Part shown: piece after piece, positions 9,385 to 17,581 of the stretch
Numbering within the stretch: the stretch's first letter is position 1
Layout: each line of letters begins with the position of its first letter
Assembly: GCF_002284575.1 (NCBI RefSeq)
Contig: NZ_NPKJ01000053.1
Span: 186,001-250,000, forward strand
Source: Mesorhizobium temperatum
GTDB taxonomy: Bacteria; Pseudomonadota; Alphaproteobacteria; Rhizobiales; Rhizobiaceae
DNA: 64,000 nucleotides
Direction: 5' to 3'
Position numbers and translations under genes: made by a program
Notes under the pieces: model-generated
Databases searched by the model: none
The model's input: only the letters and a program-made list of their open reading frames with translations
What the model was told of the DNA's origin: nothing

Positions 9385-10632
9385 ATGGATGCGCGCAACG
9401 ACATGCTGAGGCTCTTGCACCGCCGCAGGGAAGGCTACTCGCTGGAGCAGCCCTTCTATACCGATCCCGATTTCTTCAAGCTCGACATGGAGCTGATCTG
9501 GTATCGCGACTGGCTGTTCATCGGCCACGATTGCGAGTTGCCGAAGCCGGGCAGCTACATCACCGCCCAGATCGGCGACTATCCGGTCGTGCTGGTTCGC
9601 GACCAGCAAGGCAAGATCAATGCGTTCCACAATTCCTGCCGGCATCGCGGCAGCCGCGTCTGCAACGCCGACAAAGGCACGGCGGCGAAGCTCGTCTGCC
9701 CCTACCACCAGTGGACCTATGAGCTGGACGGCCGGCTTTTGTTCGCAAGGCAAATGGCGGATGGCTTCGACAAAAGCCAGTTCGGTCTGAAGCCGGTGGC
9801 TTGCGAAAGCCTCAGTGGCTACATCTTCATCTGCCTGGCCAAGGAGCCGGCGGATTTCGCGCCGATGCGCGCCATGATCGAGCCTTACCTCCTGCCGCAC
9901 CGGCTGCGCGAGGCAAAGGTCGCCTTCGAATCGACCATCGTCGAGAAGGGCAACTGGAAGCTCGTCTGGGAAAACAACCGCGAGTGCTACCATTGCGCCG
10001 GCAACCATCCCGAGCTGTGCAAGACATTCCCTGAAGCGCCGACCGTGACCGGCGTGCAGGGCGCCGACAGCGATCCGGAGATGCTCGCGCACTGGGCGAA
10101 ATGCGAGGCGGCGGGCCTGCCGAGCAAGTTCCGCATCGATCCGGCCGGGCAGTATCGCGCCACCCGCGCGCCGCTGCTGCGCGACGCCGTCAGCTATACG
10201 ATGACGGGAAGACGCGCGCTGAAGAAGAACCTTTCCGACAGCGTTTCGACCGACCGTATCGGGTCGCTGCTGCTCTACCACTATCCGACGACCTGGAACC
10301 ACATCCTCGGCGATCATGCCGTCACCTTCCGCGTGCTGCCGATCAGCGCCACGGAAACGGCCGTCACCACCAAATGGCTTGTCCACAAGGACGCGGTCGA
10401 AGGCGTCGATTACGATCTCGCCGAACTCACCCATGTCTGGACCGAGACCAACGACCAGGACCGCCGCATCGTCGAGGAAAACGCCTTCGGCATCCTGTCG
10501 CCGGCCTATGAGCCCGGCCCTTATTCGGAATTGCATGAGGGCGGCGTCATTCAGTTCGTCGAATGGTACGCCTCCTTCATCGGGCCGCGCCTTGCCGAGG
10601 ACGGCCGGCCGGCATTGCGCAGCGTCGCCTGA
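9385..10632 (+). CDS. gbcA: Rieske oxygenase, glycine betaine demethylase type (GbcA-like)
   Basis: Alpha subunit of a ring-hydroxylating-type oxygenase, 415 aa, expected to N-demethylate glycine betaine to dimethylglycine plus formaldehyde. The Rieske 2Fe-2S motif is C85-x-H87 and C105-xx-H108. The catalytic domain has ENNRECYHCAGNHPEL (E200 bridging, H203 and H208 as iron ligands) and D359 in NDQDRR as the likely third ligand. The Glu-type bridge is typical of the quaternary-ammonium oxygenases (GbcA, stachydrine and carnitine oxygenases). The reductase gene follows 14 nt downstream. Substrate could be another betaine such as stachydrine; a carnitine-to-betaine operon lies elsewhere in the window. 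Controlled by the upstream cobalamin riboswitch. Confidence 0.85.
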   Translation: MDARNDMLRLLHRRREGYSLEQPFYTDPDFFKLDMELIWYRDWLFIGHDCELPKPGSYITAQIGDYPVVLVRDQQGKINAFHNSCRHRGSRVCNADKGTAAKLVCPYHQWTYELDGRLLFARQMADGFDKSQFGLKPVACESLSGYIFICLAKEPADFAPMRAMIEPYLLPHRLREAKVAFESTIVEKGNWKLVWENNRECYHCAGNHPELCKTFPEAPTVTGVQGADSDPEMLAHWAKCEAAGLPSKFRIDPAGQYRATRAPLLRDAVSYTMTGRRALKKNLSDSVSTDRIGSLLLYHYPTTWNHILGDHAVTFRVLPISATETAVTTKWLVHKDAVEGVDYDLAELTHVWTETNDQDRRIVEENAFGILSPAYEPGPYSELHEGGVIQFVEWYASFIGPRLAEDGRPALRSVA

Positions 10633-10646
10633 GCGAGGTCAAGGGG

Positions 10647-11771
10647 ATGAATGCGATGACGGACCTCGGCCTCTACCGCCATCTCGACGAGATGGCGCCC
10701 TGGAACGACAGGCTTCAGGTGCTGGAAGTGATCGGCGTCAGCGACGAGGCGCCTGACGTGAAGACCTTCACCTTCCGCTCTGACAACCAGACCTGGTTCC
10801 GCTACAGACCGGGGCAGTTCGTGACGCTGGAACTGCCGACGACCGACGGCCCGCTCATGCGGACCTATACGCTGTCGTCCTCGCCATCGCGGCCGTTCTC
10901 GATCGCGGTGACGGTGAAAGCGCAGGCCGGCAGCCTCGGCACGCGCTGGATGTTCGACACTCTGAAGCCCGGTGTTCACGTGAAGGCCTATGGGCCGACG
11001 GGCGACTTTTCGCTGCACAGCCATCCCGCGGCCAAGTATCTGTTCATTTCGGCCGGCTCCGGCGTGACGCCGATGATGTCGATGCTGCGCTGGCTGAATG
11101 ACTGCGCGCCATGGACCGATGTCGGCTTCGTCAACTGCGCGCGAAAGCCCGAGGAGATCATCTTCCGCAAGGAGCTCGAGCTGCTCGGCAGCCGCATGCC
11201 GGGCCTGACGCTCGGCTTCATGATCGAGGAGCGGTCCAGCCGCGAGGGCTGGTTCGGCCATATGGGCCGGATCGACGCGATACGGCTGCCACTGCTGGCG
11301 CCCGATTTTCGCGAGCGCGAAATTTTCTGCTGCGGCCCCGACCCGTTCATGCGCGCCGTGCGGCAGATGCTGGAAGCCGCCGGCTTCGACATGGCCAACT
11401 ATCATCAGGAAAGCTTTGCGGCCCCAGGGGTGGAGGAAACACCGGCCCCGTTCGGTTCGCCGGCAGAGGGTGGGCCGGCAGAGGGCGGGGTCGAGATACC
11501 TACTGAGGCCGCAACGCCGATCCGCTTTTCGCTTTCGGATGTCGATGCCGACTGCGTTGCCGGCCAGACCGTGCTGCAGACGGCGCGCGCTTCAGGCGTA
11601 CGAATTCCCGCAGCCTGCGAGTTCGGCCTGTGCGGAACCTGCAAGGTGAAAAAGGTCTCGGGCACAGTCGAGATGAGCCACAATGGCGGCATCCTCGATC
11701 ACGAGATCGACGACGGCTTCATCCTTGCTTGCTGTTCGAAGCCGCTGACGGCGATCGAGATCGACGCCTAA
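10647..11771 (+). CDS. gbcB: Flavin/2Fe-2S reductase partner of the Rieske demethylase (GbcB-like)
   Basis: NAD(P)H-dependent reductase (374 aa) passing electrons to the Rieske oxygenase. Domains in order: FAD-binding barrel (RTYTLSSSP at 72-80), NAD-binding domain (SAGSGVTPMMS at 135-145, CGPDPFM near 225), a Gly/Pro/Glu-rich linker at about 260-285, and a C-terminal plant-type ferredoxin domain with C324-x4-C329-xx-C332 and C362/C363. The ATG at 10647 follows AAGGGG; an in-frame start at 10563 would overlap gbcA and was rejected. Shares the transcript with gbcA. Confidence 0.88.
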   Translation: MNAMTDLGLYRHLDEMAPWNDRLQVLEVIGVSDEAPDVKTFTFRSDNQTWFRYRPGQFVTLELPTTDGPLMRTYTLSSSPSRPFSIAVTVKAQAGSLGTRWMFDTLKPGVHVKAYGPTGDFSLHSHPAAKYLFISAGSGVTPMMSMLRWLNDCAPWTDVGFVNCARKPEEIIFRKELELLGSRMPGLTLGFMIEERSSREGWFGHMGRIDAIRLPLLAPDFREREIFCCGPDPFMRAVRQMLEAAGFDMANYHQESFAAPGVEETPAPFGSPAEGGPAEGGVEIPTEAATPIRFSLSDVDADCVAGQTVLQTARASGVRIPAACEFGLCGTCKVKKVSGTVEMSHNGGILDHEIDDGFILACCSKPLTAIEIDA

Positions 11772-11783
11772 CCGGCGGGGGGC

Positions 11784-12530
11784 TTAAACCCCGTAGCGCT
11801 CGGTGCGGATGAGGCTTCCCGGAACGCCGGCATCGATCAGCGCCTGAGCGGCGGCCGACACGAAGGCATTCGAGCCGCAGACAAAGGCGAACCTTGGCGG
11901 CGCGGGCAGCCGCACCATCGATTGCTCCATCATCGCGGCATCGACCCGCCGCGAATAGTCCGCCGGGCGCCGGGCCGGCTCGCGAGTCAGCGCCAACACC
12001 AGATCGAAGCCGTCCCGGCGATCGTGGAAGTCGATCAGCTCGTCGCGAAAGATCACCTCGTCCCAGACCCGTGCGGAAAATACCAGTGCCACGGGCACCG
12101 CCGATCTGCGCGCGGCGCGATGGCGGATCATCGCCATCAGCGGAACCACGCCCGACCCACCGCCGACCAGCAGAAGCGGGCCGCCGTCGCTGTCGGACCA
12201 GACGAAGTGGCCGCCGAGCGGTCCGCGCAACTCGAACTCGTCGCCGACCGCGGCGATATCGTGGAAGAAGGGTGAGACCTCGCCGTCATCGAGCCTTTCG
12301 ATCGCCAGTTCGATCGTCTCGCCGGCTTCCGGCGCCGAGGCGATGGAGTAGGAGCGGCGCGCCTGATAGCCGTCCGGCGCCGTCAGCCTGACATCGACAT
12401 GCTGCCCGGCACGATAGGCGAACGGCCGCGACGGCTGGAGGAAAAAACTGGTGACGCGCGGCGTGCGCTTTTCGATGCGGCTGATGGTGACCGTCTGCCA
12501 GGGCGACTGCGCCGCCGGCCCGTCGCTCAT
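11784..12530 (-). CDS. Ferredoxin-NADP reductase-like flavoprotein
   Basis: 248-aa single-chain reductase with an FAD-binding barrel (RRSYSIASAP) and an NAD(P) domain (LLLVGGGSGVVPLM; CGSNAFV near the C-terminus), ending in RTERYGV. There is no iron-sulphur domain. Its ATG overlaps the stop of the molybdopterin gene by 4 bp (ATGA), so the two are translationally coupled and probably partners, with this protein moving electrons to or from the molybdenum centre. It converges on gbcB with only 12 bp between stops. Physiological partner unproven. Confidence 0.85.
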   Translation of the reverse strand: MSDGPAAQSPWQTVTISRIEKRTPRVTSFFLQPSRPFAYRAGQHVDVRLTAPDGYQARRSYSIASAPEAGETIELAIERLDDGEVSPFFHDIAAVGDEFELRGPLGGHFVWSDSDGGPLLLVGGGSGVVPLMAMIRHRAARRSAVPVALVFSARVWDEVIFRDELIDFHDRRDGFDLVLALTREPARRPADYSRRVDAAMMEQSMVRLPAPPRFAFVCGSNAFVSAAAQALIDAGVPGSLIRTERYGV

Positions 12531-13138
12531 GGATCGCCCGTATAGCGCTGCTCACGCCACGGGTCGCCATAGATGTGATAGCCGCGCAGTTCCCAGAAGC
12601 CCGGCTCGTCGCGCTCGGTGAACTGCAGCCCGTTCAGCCATTTGGCCGACTTCCAGAAATAGAGATGCGGAACCAGCAGCCGCGCCGGGCCGCCATGGTC
12701 CGGCGTGATCGGCTTGCCTTCGTAAAGCAGTGCCACCATCGCCTTGCCGGCGGTGAGATCCTTTGTCGGCACGTTGGTGGCGTAGCCGTCGAAGGACAGC
12801 GCCAGCGTGAAGGGGCTCGGTGGCTCGATGCCGGCATCCGCCAGAAAATCGTCGACCAGCACGCCCTGCCACGCCGTGTCGAACTTGGTCCATGCGGTGA
12901 CGCAATGGATGTCGCGGGTCATCTTGGTCAAAGGCAGCGCGTTGAACTCTGTCCAGCTCCATTTCTTGATCGGCCGCGGTCCGTGCTTGAGCGTGAAAGA
13001 CCAGTCCTCGGTGCGCACGCGCGGCGTCGGCCCGGCCGACAGCACCGGGAACCCTTGCTCGAGATACTGCCCCGGCGGGATACGCGCATCCGTATCCGTC
13101 GGGGGCTTTCGTCCTGAAGAGAAGCCGCGGGTGACCAT
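12527..13138 (-). CDS. Molybdopterin-dependent oxidoreductase, sulfite-oxidase fold
   Basis: 203-aa protein made of one sulfite-oxidase-type molybdopterin domain. C79 in DIHCVTAWTKFD is the expected molybdenum ligand, and DHGGPARLLVPHLYFWKSAKW is a typical cofactor-side stretch (written here in part: DHGGPARLLVPH). It lacks the heme domain and the dimerisation domain of true sulfite oxidases, and has no obvious signal peptide, so it resembles the cytoplasmic YedY/YuiH-like group. Coupled to the downstream flavin reductase, which suggests a two-component NAD(P)H-linked system. Substrate unknown. Confidence 0.83.
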   Translation of the reverse strand: MVTRGFSSGRKPPTDTDARIPPGQYLEQGFPVLSAGPTPRVRTEDWSFTLKHGPRPIKKWSWTEFNALPLTKMTRDIHCVTAWTKFDTAWQGVLVDDFLADAGIEPPSPFTLALSFDGYATNVPTKDLTAGKAMVALLYEGKPITPDHGGPARLLVPHLYFWKSAKWLNGLQFTERDEPGFWELRGYHIYGDPWREQRYTGDP

Positions 13139-13247
13139 CGGGAAATCCGTTTATATCAGGCCGTCTGTCAGCCTTCACCAGTCTTCTCGAAGATGCTCTG
13201 GCGGGCAACCAGAATTTTGGCTGCAACCTCGCGGCAATGCGCCCGCT

Positions 13248-13604
13248 TCAGCCATTGGCGAAGGGCACGGCGACGAACATCTGCGCGTCGCCGCGTTCGA
13301 CAAGCAGGAGCACGGACTTCTTGCCGGATTTCCCGGCCTGCGCAATCGCCTGGTCCGCCTGCCTGGCGTTGCGCACCGGCGCCTGATTGACGGCGACGAT
13401 GATGTCGCCGGGCTGGATACCGGAAGCCGAGGCCGTCCTGTCAGGATTGACGCTCTCGACCAGCGCGCCGCGCTGGTCGGGCGTCAGATTCATCGCTTGT
13501 CGGACATCAGGAGTGACGTCCATCAGGCCGAGGCCGATCGCAGGAGCACGAAGGCCCTGCTGTGCGGATGGTGTGTCTGAGTCGCCCACCGATGCCGTCT
13601 GCAC
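13248..13604 (-). CDS. Orphan PDZ-domain protein, DegP C-terminal-like
   Basis: 118 aa from a GTG at 13604 with GGAGA upstream. The sequence is a single PDZ domain (GLGLMDVTPDVRQ, then GALVESVNPDRTASASGIQP and GDIIVAVNQAPV) ending VLLLVERGDAQMFVAVPF, which is how rhizobial DegP/HtrA second PDZ domains end. No serine protease domain and no signal peptide are present, and the frame stays open upstream without any family resemblance. It is therefore either a stand-alone domain or a leftover of a degraded degP gene. Confidence 0.6.
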   Translation of the reverse strand: MQTASVGDSDTPSAQQGLRAPAIGLGLMDVTPDVRQAMNLTPDQRGALVESVNPDRTASASGIQPGDIIVAVNQAPVRNARQADQAIAQAGKSGKKSVLLLVERGDAQMFVAVPFANG

Positions 13605-13939
13605 ATCGTCTCCATTGCCTCGCCTGGCAGGCAGCCGACCGGATCGACAGCCCCCGCATCTAGGGCGGCGATCGAGGTTTCCAGATGATATTACGAAGAT
13701 TTAATTTAACGGGTGGGTGTCGCCCGCTCGCCAGATGCATGGCTGGATCCGAGCCCTTGATGAAGGGAATAGCGCCGACCCTGAAACAAAAAACCCGCCT
13801 TGCGGCGGGTTGTTGGCGCGATCTGCACCATGTGAAAATCTATACCATAGTTGCCGGCACAAAGCAAGAACAAAATTGCTGACAGGGATCACGAGCTCGC
13901 ATTTCTTCCCGCCTCTGTCCTGCCGGCCATCGAAGCCTC
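13605..13939. other. Intergenic stretch with a minus-strand terminator
   Basis: 335 bp without a credible gene. The only structure seen is the hairpin at 13792-13811. Reading frames here are short and without ribosome sites. Confidence 0.5.
13792..13811 (-). terminator. Rho-independent terminator after the MBL gene
   Basis: Stem AACCCGCC / GGCGGGTT with a 4-nt loop. On the minus strand it is followed by a TTTTTTG run. It lies about 130 nt past the stop of the MBL-fold gene at 13940 and most likely ends the pfp-MBL transcript. Confidence 0.75.
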
Positions 13940-14665
13940 TTATGCGCCGATCCCGTCTGTCCGCCTGAGATAGCCGCTGGCGATTTCGCGCATCCGTTTG
14001 GCGTCGAAGCTTGGGCCATGGCCGCCATGGCCGATGCGGATCGGCAGATCGAGCAGCCGCTGCATGGTGCGGCGATAGGCTGATCGGTCGGAGTCCGGCA
14101 GGTCGTCGATCAGCATCGCGTCATAGATGGCGTCGCCGGCGAAGAACAGGCCGTCGGTCTCATCGAACAGCGCGATCGAATCGGGCGAATGGCCGGGCAG
14201 ATGCAGCACGCGGAATTGCCGGTCGCCGAGATCGATCAGATCGCCCTCGTCAAGCGTCCGCGTCAGCGGCGCCGGCGGAATCTTGTAGTCGGCTGCTTTC
14301 CAGCCCGGCGCCGGCAGCTTCGAGACGGCGCCGTCGAGATCGTGGAACATGTGGGCGTAGGTGACCGCCTCATCCATGCTGTCGAAATACGCGGTGCTGT
14401 AGCTCGGCCCTGCCCGCAACGGGAATTCGTGCAGTGAGCCGACATGGTCGAGATGGATGTGGGTGGCGACGACGAGCAGCTGCTTGCCATCAGGCGTGTC
14501 GATCTCCGGCGCCAGCGGGCGGATGCCCATGCCGGTGTCGACAAGCAGGTCGACGTCGCGGCCGCGCAGATGCCAGATGTTGGCGCGTACGAAATCATGC
14601 ACGAACGGCTCGGTCAGTACCGTTGTCTGGGCGTCGATGATGGTCTTGCTGAACCAGTCATCCAT
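13940..14665 (-). CDS. MBL-fold metallo-hydrolase
   Basis: Metallo-beta-lactamase-fold hydrolase of about 241 aa. The metal site motif THIHLDHVGSLHEF, the later HLPGHSPDSIALF and the FFAGDAIYDAML Asp are all present. I take the ATG at 14665 (MDDWFSKTIIDAQTTV); a TTG at 14701 would add 12 residues and overlap the upstream pfp stop. Start uncertain because neither has a strong ribosome site. It lies just downstream of the phosphofructokinase gene, so coupling is likely. Substrate unknown. Confidence 0.8.
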   Translation of the reverse strand: MDDWFSKTIIDAQTTVLTEPFVHDFVRANIWHLRGRDVDLLVDTGMGIRPLAPEIDTPDGKQLLVVATHIHLDHVGSLHEFPLRAGPSYSTAYFDSMDEAVTYAHMFHDLDGAVSKLPAPGWKAADYKIPPAPLTRTLDEGDLIDLGDRQFRVLHLPGHSPDSIALFDETDGLFFAGDAIYDAMLIDDLPDSDRSAYRRTMQRLLDLPIRIGHGGHGPSFDAKRMREIASGYLRRTDGIGA

Positions 14666-14681
14666 CAGGCAAAGGCCGGCA

Positions 14682-15848
14682 TCAGACGAACGGTTTTCCA
14701 ACCTTATATTTTTCGGGGACCAGCCGCTTCAGATAGGCCATTCCCGCATCGGAGAGCTGGTTGATATCAGGCAGCATGAAATCGTCTGGCATGTGGCGCG
14801 TCTTGCCGGCGACGTTTTTCAGCGGCACCTTGTTCAGCACGGTTTTCTTGCCGTCAAATTGCAGCGCCACCGAGCCGCCGCCCTGCTCGGCGACAGCGAC
14901 CGCAAAGACGCCGGCATCAAAGGCTTCCTGTGCATCCACGGCGTTGATGGCGCCGACATAGCCGCGCGGCATGTAGCCGAGCGCATCGACCCGCGCCCGC
15001 TTGCCCGGCAATCCTTCGGCCAGCGCGCGCTCGAGGGCGGCCGGCAGGTCGCTGCCTGACAGCTTGACGTTGCCATGCGCATCGCGCTCCAGTTTCTCCG
15101 GCGGCACAAGGCTTTCGACCAGCGCCTTGCCGTCGGCGGTGCTGACGCCTTCGGACACGGCGACGATGCAGCGCTTGTGGCGGTCGAGCGTGGCGCGAAC
15201 ATCGTCGATGAAGGCCGCGGCCGAGAAAGGACGCTCCGGCACATAGACGAGATGCGGGCCGCTGTCGGGATCAAGCTGCCATGCGGCGGCGGCGGCGGTG
15301 AGGAAACCGGCATGCCGCCCCATGACGATGCCGACATAGATGCCGGGCAGAGCACGGAAGTCGAGGTCGACCGAGAGAAAGGCGCCGGCGACGAACTCGG
15401 CTGCCGAAATGAAGCCGGGCGTGTGGTCGTTCTCCTCGAGATCGTTGTCGATGGTTTTCGGCGCATGGACGAAAGCCATCTTGCCGCCAGCGGCGTCGGT
15501 CAGGATCTGCTGCGTGCCCGACGTGTCGTTGCCGCCGATATAGATGAAGGCGTCGGCGCCGGCCTTCTTCAGGCCGTTGAGGATGATCTCGCAATAGGCG
15601 TCATCCGGCTTGTCGCGGGTCGAGCCAAGCGCGGCGCTCGGCGTTGCCGCAATCAGCCGCAGCCGATCCTCCGGAATGGCTGAGAGATCGACATAGTTGC
15701 CGTCACGAATGCCGCGCACACCATGGATCGAGCCCAGGACCTTGGCGCCGGGATGCCGCTTGCGGATTTCGAGCGCGGCACCCACCATCGTTTGGTTGAT
15801 GACGGCGGTCGGACCGCCGCCTTGCGCGATCACAAAAGTTCCGGACAT
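14682..15848 (-). CDS. pfp: Pyrophosphate-type 6-phosphofructokinase
   Basis: 388-aa phosphofructokinase. Residues 105-109 are GGNDT, with Asp at the position that is Gly in ATP-dependent enzymes, and 130-136 are PKTIDND, where Lys replaces the Gly of PGTIDND. Both changes mark pyrophosphate-dependent enzymes. MGRHAGFL is the fructose-6-phosphate-side motif. PPi enzymes work reversibly, so the role may be glycolytic or gluconeogenic. Many rhizobia lack ATP-dependent PfkA, which makes this enzyme noteworthy. Read together with the MBL gene downstream. Confidence 0.88.
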   Translation of the reverse strand: MSGTFVIAQGGGPTAVINQTMVGAALEIRKRHPGAKVLGSIHGVRGIRDGNYVDLSAIPEDRLRLIAATPSAALGSTRDKPDDAYCEIILNGLKKAGADAFIYIGGNDTSGTQQILTDAAGGKMAFVHAPKTIDNDLEENDHTPGFISAAEFVAGAFLSVDLDFRALPGIYVGIVMGRHAGFLTAAAAAWQLDPDSGPHLVYVPERPFSAAAFIDDVRATLDRHKRCIVAVSEGVSTADGKALVESLVPPEKLERDAHGNVKLSGSDLPAALERALAEGLPGKRARVDALGYMPRGYVGAINAVDAQEAFDAGVFAVAVAEQGGGSVALQFDGKKTVLNKVPLKNVAGKTRHMPDDFMLPDINQLSDAGMAYLKRLVPEKYKVGKPFV

Positions 15849-15968
15849 GCTTCACGTCTCCCGAGCAGTGGCTTTGCAGGCACATTCGCCTGTCTTGCGA
15901 GATCACGCAACGGGAGAGTCGAGCGGCCGCGCCGGCCACGCTATCAGGTCAGACGACAACCGGGAGAG

Positions 15969-16742
15969 TCAGACGACGACGACCGGGTTCTTCCTCGAGA
16001 CGCGGCTGTAGAGGTCTATGATGTCCTGGTTGATCAGGCGAACGCAGCCCGACGACATCGCCTGGCCGATGCTCCACCATTCGGGCGAGCCGTGGATGCG
16101 GTAGCCGGTGTCCTGGCCGTTCTGGTAGATGTACAGCGCGCGCGCGCCGAGCGGGTTGTCGAGGCCGCCGGGCTGCCCGGCCTGCCATTTCACCAGTTCC
16201 GGCTTGCGGGCGATCATCTCGGCCGGCGGCCTCCAGGTCGGCCATTCCTTGCCGTACTGGATGTTGGCGCGGCCGGACCAGCGGAAGCCTTCCTTGCCGA
16301 TGCCGACGCCGTAACGGATCGCGTCACCGCCGGGCTGCACCAGATAGAGCAGCCGCTCCTGCGAATGGACGACGATGGTGCCGGGCTGCTCGCCGGTCGG
16401 GTCGACGACGATCTGGCGGCGGAACTCCGGCTTGACCTTGAGGTAGGGCACTTCCGGCAGCGTGAAGCCGCCGTCGGTGACGGAGGCATACATCACACCA
16501 GGGCTGGTGATGTTCTTGTCGACGCTGATGCTCGGGCGGATGGGGGTGATCGCGCCGGTTGTGACGCCGTCGAGTTGCAGCGCCGACAGGTCGAGCGTCT
16601 GGCTGCAGCCTGCGACGCCGAGTAGCGCCAGCGCACCGGCGCCGGACAACACCGTGCGGCGGGAAAGCTGGTTTTCGGAAATTTCGATGTCGATGGCGTC
16701 GCCGTCGTACGGCGGCGTCAGACCTTGCGGCAACTCACGCAT
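15969..16742 (-). CDS. L,D-transpeptidase (YkuD domain), lipoprotein-like
   Basis: 257-aa envelope enzyme that cross-links peptidoglycan or attaches proteins to it. The N-terminus has a twin-arginine-like SRRTVL (27-32) followed by a hydrophobic stretch and a lipobox VAGC (43-46), so it is probably an exported lipoprotein. The YkuD active site is at the C-terminal end: H217 in HGSPEWWSIG and C233 in MSSGCVRL. Family length and arrangement match rhizobial ErfK/YbiS proteins, several of which occur per genome. Monocistronic as far as visible. Confidence 0.9.
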   Translation of the reverse strand: MRELPQGLTPPYDGDAIDIEISENQLSRRTVLSGAGALALLGVAGCSQTLDLSALQLDGVTTGAITPIRPSISVDKNITSPGVMYASVTDGGFTLPEVPYLKVKPEFRRQIVVDPTGEQPGTIVVHSQERLLYLVQPGGDAIRYGVGIGKEGFRWSGRANIQYGKEWPTWRPPAEMIARKPELVKWQAGQPGGLDNPLGARALYIYQNGQDTGYRIHGSPEWWSIGQAMSSGCVRLINQDIIDLYSRVSRKNPVVVV

Positions 16743-16948
16743 CTACCCAAACCCTACGCTGTCGGCGGGAAACACGGTCCGGCCGGATAGGATGCATTTT
16801 CACCAATCATGGTTGAAAAAGCGTGAAGACATCTTGCCCTACCTTAACTTCCTGGCCGAGCCGTCGCGCCGCACATTTTCGATGCAGCCCCTTTACATCT
16901 TTGCGAGCCCAAGGATTTATCCTCTTCTTTGAGCTCAAGGAGACGAAC

Positions 16949-17572
16949 ATGTCCTTCGAAAACTGGGCCGCCTTTGCCGCCGCCTCGACGATCCTTCTTG
17001 TCATTCCCGGTCCGACCATCCTTCTGGTCGTGTCCTATGCGCTCGGCCAGGGCTGGCGCACCGCGCTGCCGATGGCGGTCGGCGTGGCGTTTGGCGATTT
17101 TACGGCGATGACGCTGTCGATGCTGGGCATCGGCGCACTGCTGGCGGCGTCGGCCACCGTGTTCACCGTGCTGAAGGTGATCGGCGCCGGCTATCTGATC
17201 TATCTCGGCATAATGCTGTTTCGCGCCGGTGGCACGCTCAAGGCCGAGCCGCGCCTGGACGCGGTGTCCTCGGCCAAGATGATGGCGCATGCCTGGCTGG
17301 TCACCGCGCTCAACCCGAAAAGCATCACCTTCTTCGTCGCCTTCCTGCCGCAGTTCCTCGACCGGCACGCCGATTTCTGGACGCAGATGCTGATCTTCGA
17401 AACGACCTTCCTGGCGCTCGCCTTCGCCAATGCCTTCGGCTACGCGCTGATCGCGGCAAGGGCGCGCAACGTCGTGCGGAATCCCCGGGCGATCCGCATC
17501 TTCAACCGCACCGGCGGCGCGCTGCTGGTCGGCGCCGGCATCGCCACGGTAGCGATGCGCTCGGGCAATTGA
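16949..17572 (+). CDS. LysE-family amino-acid exporter
   Basis: Inner-membrane exporter of the LysE/RhtB family, 207 aa with about six membrane segments. The start MSFENWAAFAAASTILLVIPGPT contains the family PGPT motif after the first helix (here shown as VIPGPTILLVVS), and ALNPKSITFFVAFLPQF is the conserved second half motif. The ATG follows AAGGAG; a longer upstream in-frame extension is hydrophilic and unlike the family. Substrate unknown. The TPR gene starts 10 nt downstream, so they are co-transcribed. Confidence 0.9.
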   Translation: MSFENWAAFAAASTILLVIPGPTILLVVSYALGQGWRTALPMAVGVAFGDFTAMTLSMLGIGALLAASATVFTVLKVIGAGYLIYLGIMLFRAGGTLKAEPRLDAVSSAKMMAHAWLVTALNPKSITFFVAFLPQFLDRHADFWTQMLIFETTFLALAFANAFGYALIAARARNVVRNPRAIRIFNRTGGALLVGAGIATVAMRSGN

Positions 17573-17581
17573 GGACATGAC

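Noticed and set aside
13700..13860. Possible tRNA or small RNA gene near the hairpin
   Set aside because: No cloverleaf could be drawn; the hairpin with a T-run on the minus strand is explained as the terminator of the MBL gene.
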